Below are positions 23,876 through 33,270 of a stretch of 64,000 bases of DNA, piece after piece. Source of the DNA: Epiperipatus broadwayi (lineage: Eukaryota; Onychophora; Udeonychophora; Euonychophora; Peripatidae); contig JAQFVV010000036.1 in NCBI GenBank assembly GCA_028023455.1, positions 6,507,576 through 6,571,575 on the forward strand, in the 5' to 3' direction. Made by a program: the position numbers and the translations under genes. Positions within the stretch are counted from its first letter, which is position 1, and each line of letters opens with the position of its first letter. The notes below the pieces were generated by a model. It was not told the origin of the DNA, searched no databases, and saw only the letters and a program-made list of their open reading frames with translations.

Positions 23876-24762
23876 CAATGTGATGTGATGTGATGTGATG
23901 TATTGTGGCTTCTCCTTAAACGAAGTCAAGAATATCTCAACAATTATGCCCAGATAAACCTGTTAGCCACCTTATTTTCCATTCCCCACTCTAAATTTTC
24001 CCATACTCTGCTCCATCCCATTTCCACAACATAATCTTTGTCAACTCTATAACCCTTATATCTAAATCCTCTTTATCTTTTTCCAACCCCAGCATAAAAA
24101 CCAATAATTCACTTTCTGTATAATCACTCTTTTTATATTTATTCTTCCACAACTTCATTATTTGTACCCTTTCTGTTATCAAGCATTTACATTCAATTAA
24201 CAAATGCCTAATATTTTCTATTCCTTTTTTACATAATTTACAAAATAAATCACCCATTTTTTTCCATTTACATGTATATTCTCTTGTAGCTAAAGATCCC
24301 GTTCGAGCCTTAAATAATAAACTACTTTCCTTACTATTATCATATATTAACTCACACCTAATATTCTGTTTATTTCTATATATATTTAAACTCTTTTTAC
24401 TTTTCATACTATTTCTCCATCTCTCTAACTCCCTATTTTTTATTAATAAATCTATTCTTTTATCCCATTCCTTACTACTATAACACTCAACAATCCTCTT
24501 AACACAATCACCCCATCTTTTGTACAAATATACTGATATAAATTCTTTATCTAAATCTTTTGCATACCACATTATTTTCTCACCCATCTTGTTACTGCTT
24601 TTTACTCATAACCCATTTAAATACTATTATGGCTACTCTTTTATTATCCATAAACTGCAATCTACCAAACATTTTCATTTTAATTTTGTGCATTTCTCAT
24701 GTGAAAACTTGGCCATCCCATTTCTCCTTCAATTGCCTCCCTTGCTGCCCATACATCTGCCA
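23876..24762 (-). mobile_element. LINE-A 3' copy with 198-codon open frame
   Basis: Minus-strand copy ending in a tail of four or five catca-type repeats (gtgatgtgatgtgatgtgatgta at 23,880). A 198-residue frame (23,991-24,587) spans the C-terminal region: DKEFISVYLYKRWGDC, then the knuckle CKLCKKGIENIRHLLIEC, and the end LELTK-like/WKWDGAEYGKI. Upstream sequence (MGWPSFHMR-like, 24.7 kb) is frameshifted. It is truncated at 24,762 by an HHR-1 fragment. Because it lacks the 11.8-kb insertion, it defines the ancestral junction. Confidence 0.85.
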
Positions 24763-24890
24763 CCCAGTGCAAGCTTTAGTAATCAATTGATGCACTGGGT
24801 GGCGCTACTATCTGCAGAAATTGCTATTGCTAATAACAGCTTGTGTACACATAGGAAATGGTGATCATGTAATGTTTTGTTGGTTTATAA
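24763..24890. mobile_element. HHR-1 element end fragment
   Basis: Contains caagctttagtaatcaattg, an inverted cacccagtgca/tgcactgggtg pair, and the family's end (aggaaatggtgatcatgtaa). No ribozyme core. Confidence 0.65.
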
Positions 24891-25424
24891 TTACTATCCA
24901 CTTTAAAATAAATAACTGGACATCTCACATCACATATTAAATGTTATTGATTTTGTTGTAAAAAGGGAATTATAAGTGATGTATCAAAATTTGCACAATT
25001 TATTTTACATCCAGAGTGAAACTTTTCTGATTTTGATTATCTATCAATGAAATAGCTATATAATAATCATCATGCAGAAAATCTGGTTATTGATGAAACT
25101 TTTAATTAGTGTTAAGAACTATCATAAATGCTTTATTTTATGATTTTTTTCCCTTATATTCTTGTTGTATGGCTGAACTTATTTGTTATTATTTTATGTT
25201 AAAAAATGATGCTTCTGAATGATATAGAATTTGTGATATAATATAATATTCAATAGTGAAATGATAGAATAAATTATGTTAAGAGTTATATTACCAGAAC
25301 ATGCCTATATGCAAAAATGTAACATATAAATATGATTGTAGAAAAAAATTGAAATAGCCAATGAATATAAATTGATGGTGGGCATTCTGAGGAAAAATGT
25401 AAATGTTATGTGCAATCATTTGAT
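24891..25424. other. AT-rich DNA, no gene found
   Basis: Nothing recognised. Confidence 0.5.
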
Positions 25425-25775
25425 ATCTTCATCATCATCAACCATTATTAATCCACTGCAGGATGATGGTCTCTCCAAGTTTAATCTATCTTCTCCAATC
25501 TTTAGCTTCTCTTCTCCACATCATCCCTGCACACTGTCTTATTTTGTCAATCCGTTTCACATGTGATCTCTTTCTGGAACTTTTACAATCTCTTGGAATC
25601 CAGTTTAAGATGTCAATTGTCCATCTATTATTATCTCTTCTATGTCCATCCCAACTCCACTTCAGTCTTTTCATTTTTTCAATGAGGTCAGTAACACCTG
25701 TTTGTTCTCCTACCCATATATTGGGTTTTCGATCTCTTCTTGTTACTCCCAACATGTATCTCTTCATATCTTACC
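25425..25775 (-). mobile_element. RTE-like LINE 3' end (family C)
   Basis: The best-kept C-terminus of family C: a 93-residue frame (25,486-25,767) starts KRYMLGVTRRDRKPN, then VTDLIEKMKRLKWSWDGH and MMWRREAKDW. It resembles the ERxMLGVxxRDR...WAGHxxR...W end of RTE/BovB-type proteins. The 3' end is the GAT/ATC-rich tail at 25,425-25,445 (catcatcatcaacc). 5' truncated. Confidence 0.8.
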
Positions 25776-26249
25776 AGTTATTATATCAATGATACAATAC
25801 TCATTTATAACTTTGAAATAAAGATGTAATTATATTATTATAATAAACATAAAATTTGAATTAAGAAATATGAAAACTAAATAATTAAACTCAAATTATC
25901 TTGATTACAAATCTTTTGATATGATTATCTGACAAAGCTCATCCTTTCCAAAAATATCTGTAATTAACAATATCCTATTCTTTAATAGTTTACAATGAAC
26001 TCATAGTAAAGAAAACTTTATATATTAGTAATGATGTGAGACAGAAAGGTAATGAAAACGAAAAAGTTTTGCCTGAAAGTGAAATAATTCTTCCTTACGT
26101 TAAAGAGTTACTGTTTTTTTTTTTCCACTGGTAACAAATTTAATGTATTTTCAAAAACCTAGACTTTTTTTAAAACAGTGAGACAGGGCCACTATGTGCA
26201 GGTTATGTGGGGCAGATAGTTGCTTCATCACTGGGATACCAAGATGCGA

Positions 26250-26760
26250 AGATAATTAATTAATAAAATTTATATGTAAATGAAAATGTTTATATTTTTG
26301 AATAAGTGTATCATTAGAAATATGTTCTGAATGTAAATATTTTTATTTAAATATGAGTGGAATTCTTTTTTCCTTAAACTTATTAATAACAATTGCTTGA
26401 GCCTTGAATTTTGAAACTCAAGCTTGAAATATACTACTATATGTACTCTTATTATTGTCCTAAACCAAACATGCTGATGCCATTTTGTCATGATAATTAA
26501 TAAAATTTACATGTAAATGTTTAGATTTTTAAATTACTTTATTGTTAAAAATATGACTTTTTTAATTTAAGTATAACTGAAATATATCTTTACTTATACG
26601 TGACAATTGCTTGAGCCTCCAAATATACTGCATATACTCTATTTATTACACAAAAGCAAAAGCGCCGATGCCCTTTTATCACTATGATTAATAAAATTTA
26701 TCTTTAAATAAAAATATTTAGATTTTCAAATCACTTATTTAAATATCATTAAGCATCACA
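26250..26760 (+). repeat. Imperfect tandem repeat, about 200-245-bp unit
   Basis: Three diverged units start with gattaattaataaaattta-like blocks (26,250; 26,491; 26,685). Each of the first two continues to caattgcttgagcct and ends in gatgccattttgtcat or gatgcccttttatcac. No RNA motif identified. Confidence 0.7.
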
Positions 26761-26955
26761 TGATCACTATTTTATCTAGGTGCAGTGCTCTCAGATCCAA
26801 AGCTCCTCACTGACGATGGCCACAAGCCAGAAACTAGTATGAGGATATTGGATGAGTAGGCATTAGATAGGGATTTTATGCACAAGCCTTCTGGCATTCA
26901 TTGATTACTCTGGTTGGCACGCACAGGGTGGCAATACTGTATGGAGAGTTTTGCT
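26756..26955 (+). mobile_element. HHR-1 element with best-preserved ribozyme
   Basis: Truncated copy: acatgatcac at the left, then ctaggtgcagtgctctcaga, the hammerhead, gatagggattttatgcacaa and the end ctgtatggagagttttgc. It inserted at the edge of the tandem repeat at 26.25-26.76 kb. Confidence 0.8.
26795..26853 (+). ncRNA. Hammerhead ribozyme HHR-1, complete
   Basis: All elements of a type I hammerhead are visible. Outer stem I is AUCCAA/UUGGAU (26,795-26,800 with 26,848-26,853). The internal loop is AGC against UA. Inner stem I is UCCUCA/UGAGGA (six perfect pairs). The core is CUGACGA (26,810-26,816; position 7 is free). Stem II is UGGC-CACAA-GCCA (four pairs), then GAAA (26,830-26,833). 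Stem III is the palindrome ACUAGU. Predicted cleavage is after A26839 (GUA). No core base is missing. The palindromic stem III would be very short within one molecule, as in newt and cricket satellite hammerheads, so cleavage may be favoured in dimeric transcripts. Confidence 0.85.
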
Positions 26956-28174
26956 TTGTTTATTTAAATATCCTAATTTATACACATTATTATTAATAAT
27001 TTATTTAAAAATAAATATATTTTAAAAATGTATTTCATAAATACCGTAATTCTTTTTGTAATCAAATTATGTTTATCAACAATGTTTTATAAGTCATTTA
27101 TCTTTTTCCAATTAGAGTAGTAATGGAATGACCAACTCCAAAATGTGGGATCCTAGGATTGATTCTCCTACTGTCTTGTGTAAATGATTTTTAATAGCAA
27201 TCTTATCTTTTTTTTTAATTATGGTGTATTATCTTTTTACACTTTTTATTAAATAGCTTTTGCTATTTTTAATAATGATGGGGTCTTTTTTTAATGCAAT
27301 ATTAGCTTTTTACTTGCTGTCTAGCTAAAAACTCATAATTGATTCATAATCTACACTACAATGCAAATCTAAGCAAAACAGAATGAGTGAAAAACATAAT
27401 GCAAAACAAAATATTTTTTTTTAAATTTTTATGATGTAATAAAACTGCTACATGAATGCACTATTAAAAAAATCTAAAAAATGTATCTAGTGGTGCAAAC
27501 CAAGTGTTTGATTTTTTTTATAGTTATCCAACATAACCTATGAATAAATAAAATAAAATACAGAGTTTTAATGGCTTCTAGGTATGAAAATTTAAAATTC
27601 TTCCCTTAAATAAATCCTGTCTAAATCCCTAATTGTTGAACTGTGTAGTAAAGTACAATATATATATATAATATGACTTAGTTGTTAATAAGTATTAAAA
27701 AAATTAAATAATAATATAGTGTAAATATTTCTTTATTGAACAAAAACAAGAGAGGCTATTTTTGTTAATAGAAAATGTAAACAAGTTATTTGTGAGAAGT
27801 TAATGTTTTAAAACATTTATTTTTATCATGTTATTGCTAATGTAATTACTTAAAAATATTTTTTTAAAATGGAATTATTGCACCCATTTCAATACAATGG
27901 CATTATTGTAACACCTATAAAACTTCTCTTGTAATTGCTCAATTGGGAAAGAGGCTACAAAATTCTTTACCTATTTTAATGGGAAATGTTTGTGTAATGT
28001 TTTTTATTAATTATAATTTATCATTAAACAAAAGAAAATGCAAGGCATGCTATAGTGGCTTTTAAAAATTTAACAAATAAGCAATGTGTGAACATTTCTT
28101 CCCTTAAACAGATGTGAGTTAGTCGATGCATTTCACTTTATGAAAAGCTTTATTTCATCTCCCCCATTCATTTA
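26956..28174. other. AT-rich DNA, no gene found
   Basis: No coding or repeat structure that I can support. Confidence 0.5.
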
Positions 28175-28700
28175 GGCAGGATCAGTGTTAAACCACTAAA
28201 CATCACATGATCACTATCTCTTATACTAGCACATAATTGTTCAGTAACAATTATGTGTTAGTATAAGAGATGGTGATCATGTGATGTTTAGTGGTTTAAC
28301 ACCAAACCTGCCTAATATGACAGTGGTGTCTATGGTTGTTAAAGAGCCAAAGACACCAAAATGTATGGGTGCTGAACTGAGTTCAGACCCATATGACTAT
28401 ATAAGCTATTGATCTTAGATTGAAAATATTATTGGGTTTTCAATTTCATTCTCATAGTTTTGTAGTTAAATACAGATAAAAGGTGGCTGCTGTAGGGTTG
28501 CATTAGATCCTAAGATCTAGGTGCAGTGCTCTCAGATCCAAGGCTCCTCACTGATGAAGGCCACAAGCCAGAAACTAGTCTGTGGATATTGGATGAGTAG
28601 GCACTAGATAGGGATTTTATGCCCAAGCCTTCTGGCATCCATTGATTACTCTGGCTGGCACAGGGTGTCACTACTGTATGGAGAGTTTTGCCATTCATTT
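28175..28700 (+). mobile_element. HHR-1 element, long copy with terminal hairpin
   Basis: One of the fullest copies. The left end is a near-perfect hairpin (28,175-28,314) with arms including aaaccactaaacatcacatg and its complement. Next come caaagacaccaaaatgtatg, actgagttcagacc, a T-rich stretch, the ribozyme at 28,536-28,594, and the right end ctgtatggagagttttgcc. The 62-residue ORF on the minus strand is an artefact of the repeat. No coding capacity; mobilisation must be supplied in trans. Confidence 0.8.
28536..28594 (+). ncRNA. Hammerhead ribozyme HHR-1
   Basis: Outer stem I AUCCAA/UUGGAU; inner stem I UCCUCA/UGUGGA with one U-U mismatch; core CUGAUGA (28,551-28,557); stem II GGC-CACAA-GCC with an A-A closing mismatch; GAAA (28,571-28,574); stem III ACUAGU; predicted cleavage after C28580 (GUC, the most favoured triplet). 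The A-A at the base of stem II is its only clear weakness. Confidence 0.8.
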
Positions 28701-28904
28701 AATAATAATTTTTTGAAGTAATTGATCCAACAAACAACAACAAAGATAGCAAACAAATTTCATTTAAAGTTTCTCTAGTAATCACTGATGAATATTCAGA
28801 AAGAAAATAAATAATGTAAGAACTTTAGGTTTTACCCACACTCACTATTACTTCAAAAATCATCATAACAGTTTTTCAGAATATCTAAGACTTGAAAAAA
28901 ATAA

Positions 28905-29305
28905 AGACATGTGTTGTATCAGATCTTATTTATGCATCTGAGACATAGATGCTTAACAAAAGAACAATACAGAAATTTTAGATTACTCAATGCCACATGT
29001 TGAGATGTTAAGAGTGCAATAAGAAAAGATCAGAAATGAAATGTATTGGTAAGAGAACAAATAGATATCACTGATATCAGATAAAAAACTTAAGAAACTG
29101 AAATGTGTCTGGGATGGACATAATCAAAGTTTTAAACTGGATCAAGGGATATTGTAAAAGATATAGAAAGAGACCACATGTGAGATAGATAGAGGATATA
29201 AGGAAGTTTGCTAGTGTAACATGGAGATAATTATTGGAGATATTGGACTAAAGTTGGACAATTTCATCTTGCCATGAATCAATAATGATTGAAATGATGA
29301 TGATT
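28905..29305 (+). mobile_element. RTE-like LINE 3' end (family C)
   Basis: Reads through several frames as the end of an RTE-type protein: DLIYASET-like sequence, TKRTIQKF, then ITDIR/LKCVWDGH-like and RKRPHVR, ending with the gatgatgattccc tail. Longer than most copies here, but full of stops. Confidence 0.65.
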
Positions 29306-29324
29306 CCCATTTTTATCACAACAG

Positions 29325-29530
29325 CTTGTTCAACAGTGCTACCTAGTACAAACTCTAGTAATCAATAGATGCTAGCAGTTTGTGTGAATCATAACCCCTA
29401 TTCTATGCCTTTCAATACAATATGACCAGACCAGTTTCTAGCTTATGGCTTTCATCAGTTTGGTGTTTTTAATCAGGGAGCAGTGCTTCTTTGTATCTAA
29501 TGCACCACCCCTCTAGTGTTAATCCTATAT
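29325..29530 (-). mobile_element. HHR-1 element, diverged copy
   Basis: Keeps agtgctacctagtacaaact, an aatcaatagatgc block and a recognisable ribozyme on the minus strand (29,413-29,468). Ends are not clear. Confidence 0.6.
29413..29468 (-). ncRNA. Hammerhead ribozyme HHR-1, diverged but core intact
   Basis: Minus strand: CUGAUGA (29,452-29,458), stem II AGC-CAUAA-GCU, GAAA (29,435-29,438), CUGGUC. Stem II has changed from GGC/GCC to AGC/GCU, a compensatory change relative to the 28.5-kb copy. Stem III is no longer palindromic and stem I is weak. Confidence 0.6.
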
Positions 29531-30395
29531 CTTTTTTCTTAACTATAAGACTATACACCCAATCTAAAAATAATTGTTTTCAAACCAAGCTATTCTATAT
29601 AGTCTATAGATCCGAAATCAGTTCAGTATTATATATTTGATGTCTGTTTTTTTAGAAACCATGGCCACCTTTATTCTTTGGCTACAATTTGTTTTAACCC
29701 TTTGTAACATCATATGATAGATCATTTTTTTCTTTATGCTTACAGAAGTTATTGCAACAGTAGCAACAAGAGTGAGAAAAAATATTGCTTTTGTCATTTT
29801 GTAAAAATATTTATCATACATGCAAAACTGTAATTCAAAGCAAATAATTCATATCTTTTTGTTTAACAAAATTTTAAATAAATAACACAGTTTTTTTGTT
29901 TAAAAAACACACAAAGAATGTACTAAAAATATATCTACAATATATGTAAGATGTCTGATAGATGTAATCGTTTGTAACATTTTTTTTGTCAGTTAATAAT
30001 ATAAAATGGTTGATGCACTTTTCTTGTTCAACATTTTTTAAGTGTTTTCTCATAATTATATTTGTTCCTATCGAATAAGAAAATACAAGACTTTTTTTGT
30101 AATAAAAAAGGCTAGCGAACAAATGACAGATTTGTTAATGAAAATCATGACATTATTAAATGTGTCATAAGAACAAAAGAAAATAAAAACAATTGATGAC
30201 AACTTGTCAAATATCTTATTGAGTAAACTCAATCATTGATTAAATTAGTAAACCTATTGTTATTAAAATCAATGGTTTAATAACATATATACAATTATAT
30301 TTCAAAAAAACTTTTTCTTCCTTCTAAAACAAAATGTCAATCAATAATACAAAAGGTTGTCATTTTATGATTTTTTTTATTTTAATAAGTACTTA
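29530..30395. other. AT-rich DNA, no gene found
   Basis: Two minus-strand ORFs here (29,618-29,821 and 29,874-30,122) lack motifs and have the composition expected of chance frames. Confidence 0.5.
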
Positions 30396-30396
30396 C

Positions 30397-30480
30397 CTAT
30401 TACACCTACTGCCCATGTTTACTGCCGTACCTTTCTTCAGTGTGTGTGCACGTGCAGGGGGGAAGAGCTGTTTATGATGG
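30397..30480 (-). CDS. Candidate first coding exon (speculative)
   Basis: A GC-richer patch in AT-rich DNA. On the minus strand an ATG at 30,416-30,414 sits in a good start context (AAACATGGGC). It is followed by six codons (MGSRCN) and then a consensus splice donor, AG|GTAAGT, ending the exon at 30,397. The frame is also open upstream of the ATG through the GC-rich part. There is no second exon that I can join to it, and no protein family is recognised. A competing plus-strand acceptor-like site (ctttcttcag) exists, so the strand is not certain. Confidence 0.2.
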
Positions 30481-30574
30481 CAGAATGACATACTAAAAAG
30501 TCAACTTCTTAACAATACTGTCTAAATCAGATACTTGGCTACCTTTTCGCTCACAATGGCCATTCAGCCCTAGT

Positions 30575-31005
30575 ATTCAGACAGAAATCCTGCCTAATAG
30601 TCCTATGATTATTAAAAAACCAAAGACACCAAAATGTATAAGTACTGAACTGAGTTCAGACCTATATGACTATATAAGCTAATGATCTTGGATGGAAGAA
30701 TCATAGTTTTGTAATTAAATAGGAATAAAAGGTGGCTGCTGGAGAGTTGCATTAGATCCTAAGATCTAGAAGCAGTGCTCTCAGATCCAAGGCTCCTCAC
30801 TGATGAAAGCCACAAGCTAGAAACTAGTCTGGTGATATTGAATGAGTAGGCACCAGATAGGAATTTTATGCCCAAACCTTCTGGTATCCATTGATTTTTC
30901 TGGCTTGTACTGATTGGCACTACTGTATAAGAGTTTGCCTGTTTTAATAACAGGAGCAAGCATAAGAAATGATGATCATGTAATGTTTAGTGGTTTAGCT
31001 TGAAT
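30575..31005 (+). mobile_element. HHR-1 element
   Basis: Copy from tgcctaatagtcc through caaagacaccaaaatgtata, the ribozyme, and the inverted end tgatcatgtaatgtttagtg. It is similar to the 28.2-kb copy but lacks the terminal hairpin. Confidence 0.8.
30785..30843 (+). ncRNA. Hammerhead ribozyme HHR-1
   Basis: Core CUGAUGA (30,800-30,806), stem II AAGC-CACAA-GCUA (the A-U version of the middle pair), GAAA (30,820-30,823), ACUAGU, predicted cleavage after C30829. Stem I has two mismatches (AUCCAA against UUGAAU). Core intact. Confidence 0.75.
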
Positions 31006-31104
31006 AATTAATACATACTAGATAGTAGAGACAATTGTGTTGGATCCAAAATATTAAGTGTATATAAATTTCAAGTTTTTAATTAAATAAATAGTAGGTC
31101 CAAA

Positions 31105-31175
31105 AGATACAGGTGCAATAGTCAAGCTCCTCATTAATGAAGGCCATAAACCAAAAACTAGTTGAAGATATTGTT
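31105..31175 (+). mobile_element. HHR-1 relic
   Basis: A strongly decayed copy of the ribozyme segment: ctcctcattaatgaaggcc, ataaacc, aaaactagttgaagatattg. The core is lost (AUUAAUGA). Confidence 0.5.
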
Positions 31176-32083
31176 ATAATAGCACTAAATGTTATTTAAT
31201 TAATACTCAAGTTTACTATTGATGTCAGCATTAGAATAGGATAGAAATTGTTTTCAGAGATCATTATTACATTTTTTACATAGTAAAAATAATTGCACTA
31301 CATATATATATACATCATTTTTTTCTAATTTAAAATCTAATATGAGTTTCAAATCAATTGGGAAAAGGTATGGATTCATGATGAAAATTATTCAATGAAT
31401 AATAACAAAAATAAAATGAAGAATTTAAAAAGTATTACGGTTTGCAATACAATAAAAACATTAATTCACCAATATCTTTTTAAACATTTTAATAAAATGA
31501 AACTATATTGAGTAAATTTGTTTTTGTTCTGATACAATTTTTCTTTTAATAAGAATTAAAAATGCGCACAAATGTATATATACTATAATGGATATTAATA
31601 TAGAAAATATAAATAATTAGAAATGGTTAATGAAATCAAATTAAATATATTCATTAATATAACCAACTATTTTATTTGGCGGTGGTGATCAAACGAACTT
31701 TAGCACTGAAAGTTAAACTAACTACAATTTTTCAAAAAGTATTTTTTAATTTCTTTTTTTAAATTCAATTTAAAATTAATTTTCAGCACCAAATTTTCTA
31801 AATTGAAATTTTTACTTCTGGATATCTTAATAATACTGATCATTATCATATTAAATTATACCCTTATCCCCACATGTGCCACAGTGGATTGCGTGATTTT
31901 TCAGTGTTAATGGATATGATTGGCATATGTTTGAAATGAGTTTGAAAAACAAAAAAAAACTAAATTAGTTAATAAAATAAGCTGTCAATTTATGTGCAAT
32001 AAAGAAATAAAATAGGTAATTGTTGCTTATGCTTTTGTATCCACTAGAAGATCAAAAAATAAAAGCAATACAAAATATCAAAT
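31176..32083. other. AT-rich DNA, no gene found
   Basis: Nothing recognised. Confidence 0.5.
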
Positions 32084-32216
32084 AATAATAATAATAATAA
32101 TAATAATTTATTTATTTATTTATTCATTATGAAGCAAACAAATAAATGTATAATACAGTGAGATAAATTCCATACAAGAAAAATCTTGTGTGAGGAATTT
32201 AAATGTAACAACTAAA

Positions 32217-33270
32217 AACACTAATAAAATACAAAAAAAAAAAAAAAAAAGTATAAATATAACATAAAATATTAAAATCACACAGATATTGCATTTGGCA
32301 ATTCAATCACAGTAGTAAATAATTACATCATAACATATAATATAAACAAACAAAAAAAAAAAAAAAAACTAATGCTTAGCATAATATAACCAGTGCCATA
32401 AATGCTTTTTAAAAATCAAATAAGATAGTATTCATTAAATTCACAGAACAATCTCTTATAAATAGATATTAAATAATTTAGGACCATTATAACTAAATTG
32501 CTTCCTACTGGATGTTTTAAGAAAATTAAGTAAAGCTAACTGATATTTAGTAGATAAACGAGTATTTACTAAAAAACACTAATAAAATACAAAAAAAAAA
32601 AAAAAAGGATAAATATAACATAAAACATTAAAATTATACAGATATTACTTTTGGAAATTCAATAACAGTAGTAAATAATTACATAACATACAGTATAAAC
32701 AAAAATAAAATAAAACTAATGCTTAGCATAATATAACCAGTGCCATAAATGCTTTTTAAAAATCAAATAAGATAGTGTTCATTAAATTCACAGAACAATC
32801 TCTTATAAATAAATATTAAATAATTTAGGACCATTATAACTAAATTGCTTCCTACTGGATGTTTTAAGAAAATTAGGTAAAGCTAACTAATATTTAGTAG
32901 ATAAACAAGTATTTACTAAAAAAACACTAATAAAATACAAATATATATATATATATAACATAAAATATTAAAATTATACAGATATTACATTTGGAAATTC
33001 AATAACAGTAGTAAATAATTACAACATAACATACAGTATAAACAAAAATAAAATAAAATAAACAAAATAAAACTAATGCTTAGCATAATATAACCAGTGC
33101 CACAAATGCTTTTTAAAAATCAAATAACTAGTGCTCATTAAATTCACAGAACAATCTCTTATAAACATATTAAATAATTTAGGACCATTATAACTAAATT
33201 GCTTCCTACTAGATGTTTTAAGAAAATTAGGTAAAACTAGCTGATATTTAGTAGATAAACGAGTATTTAC
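32217..33270 (-). repeat. Triplicated 3' end of the LINE
   Basis: Three direct units start at aacactaataaaatac: 32,217, 32,575 and 32,923 (periods 358 and 348 bases). Each includes the last codons of ORF2 (the HWLYYAKH end) and the first part of the 3' UTR. The third is continuous with the complete ORF2. Units are separated by A runs or a TA run (32,939-32,957). Units differ by a few per cent. Confidence 0.9.
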
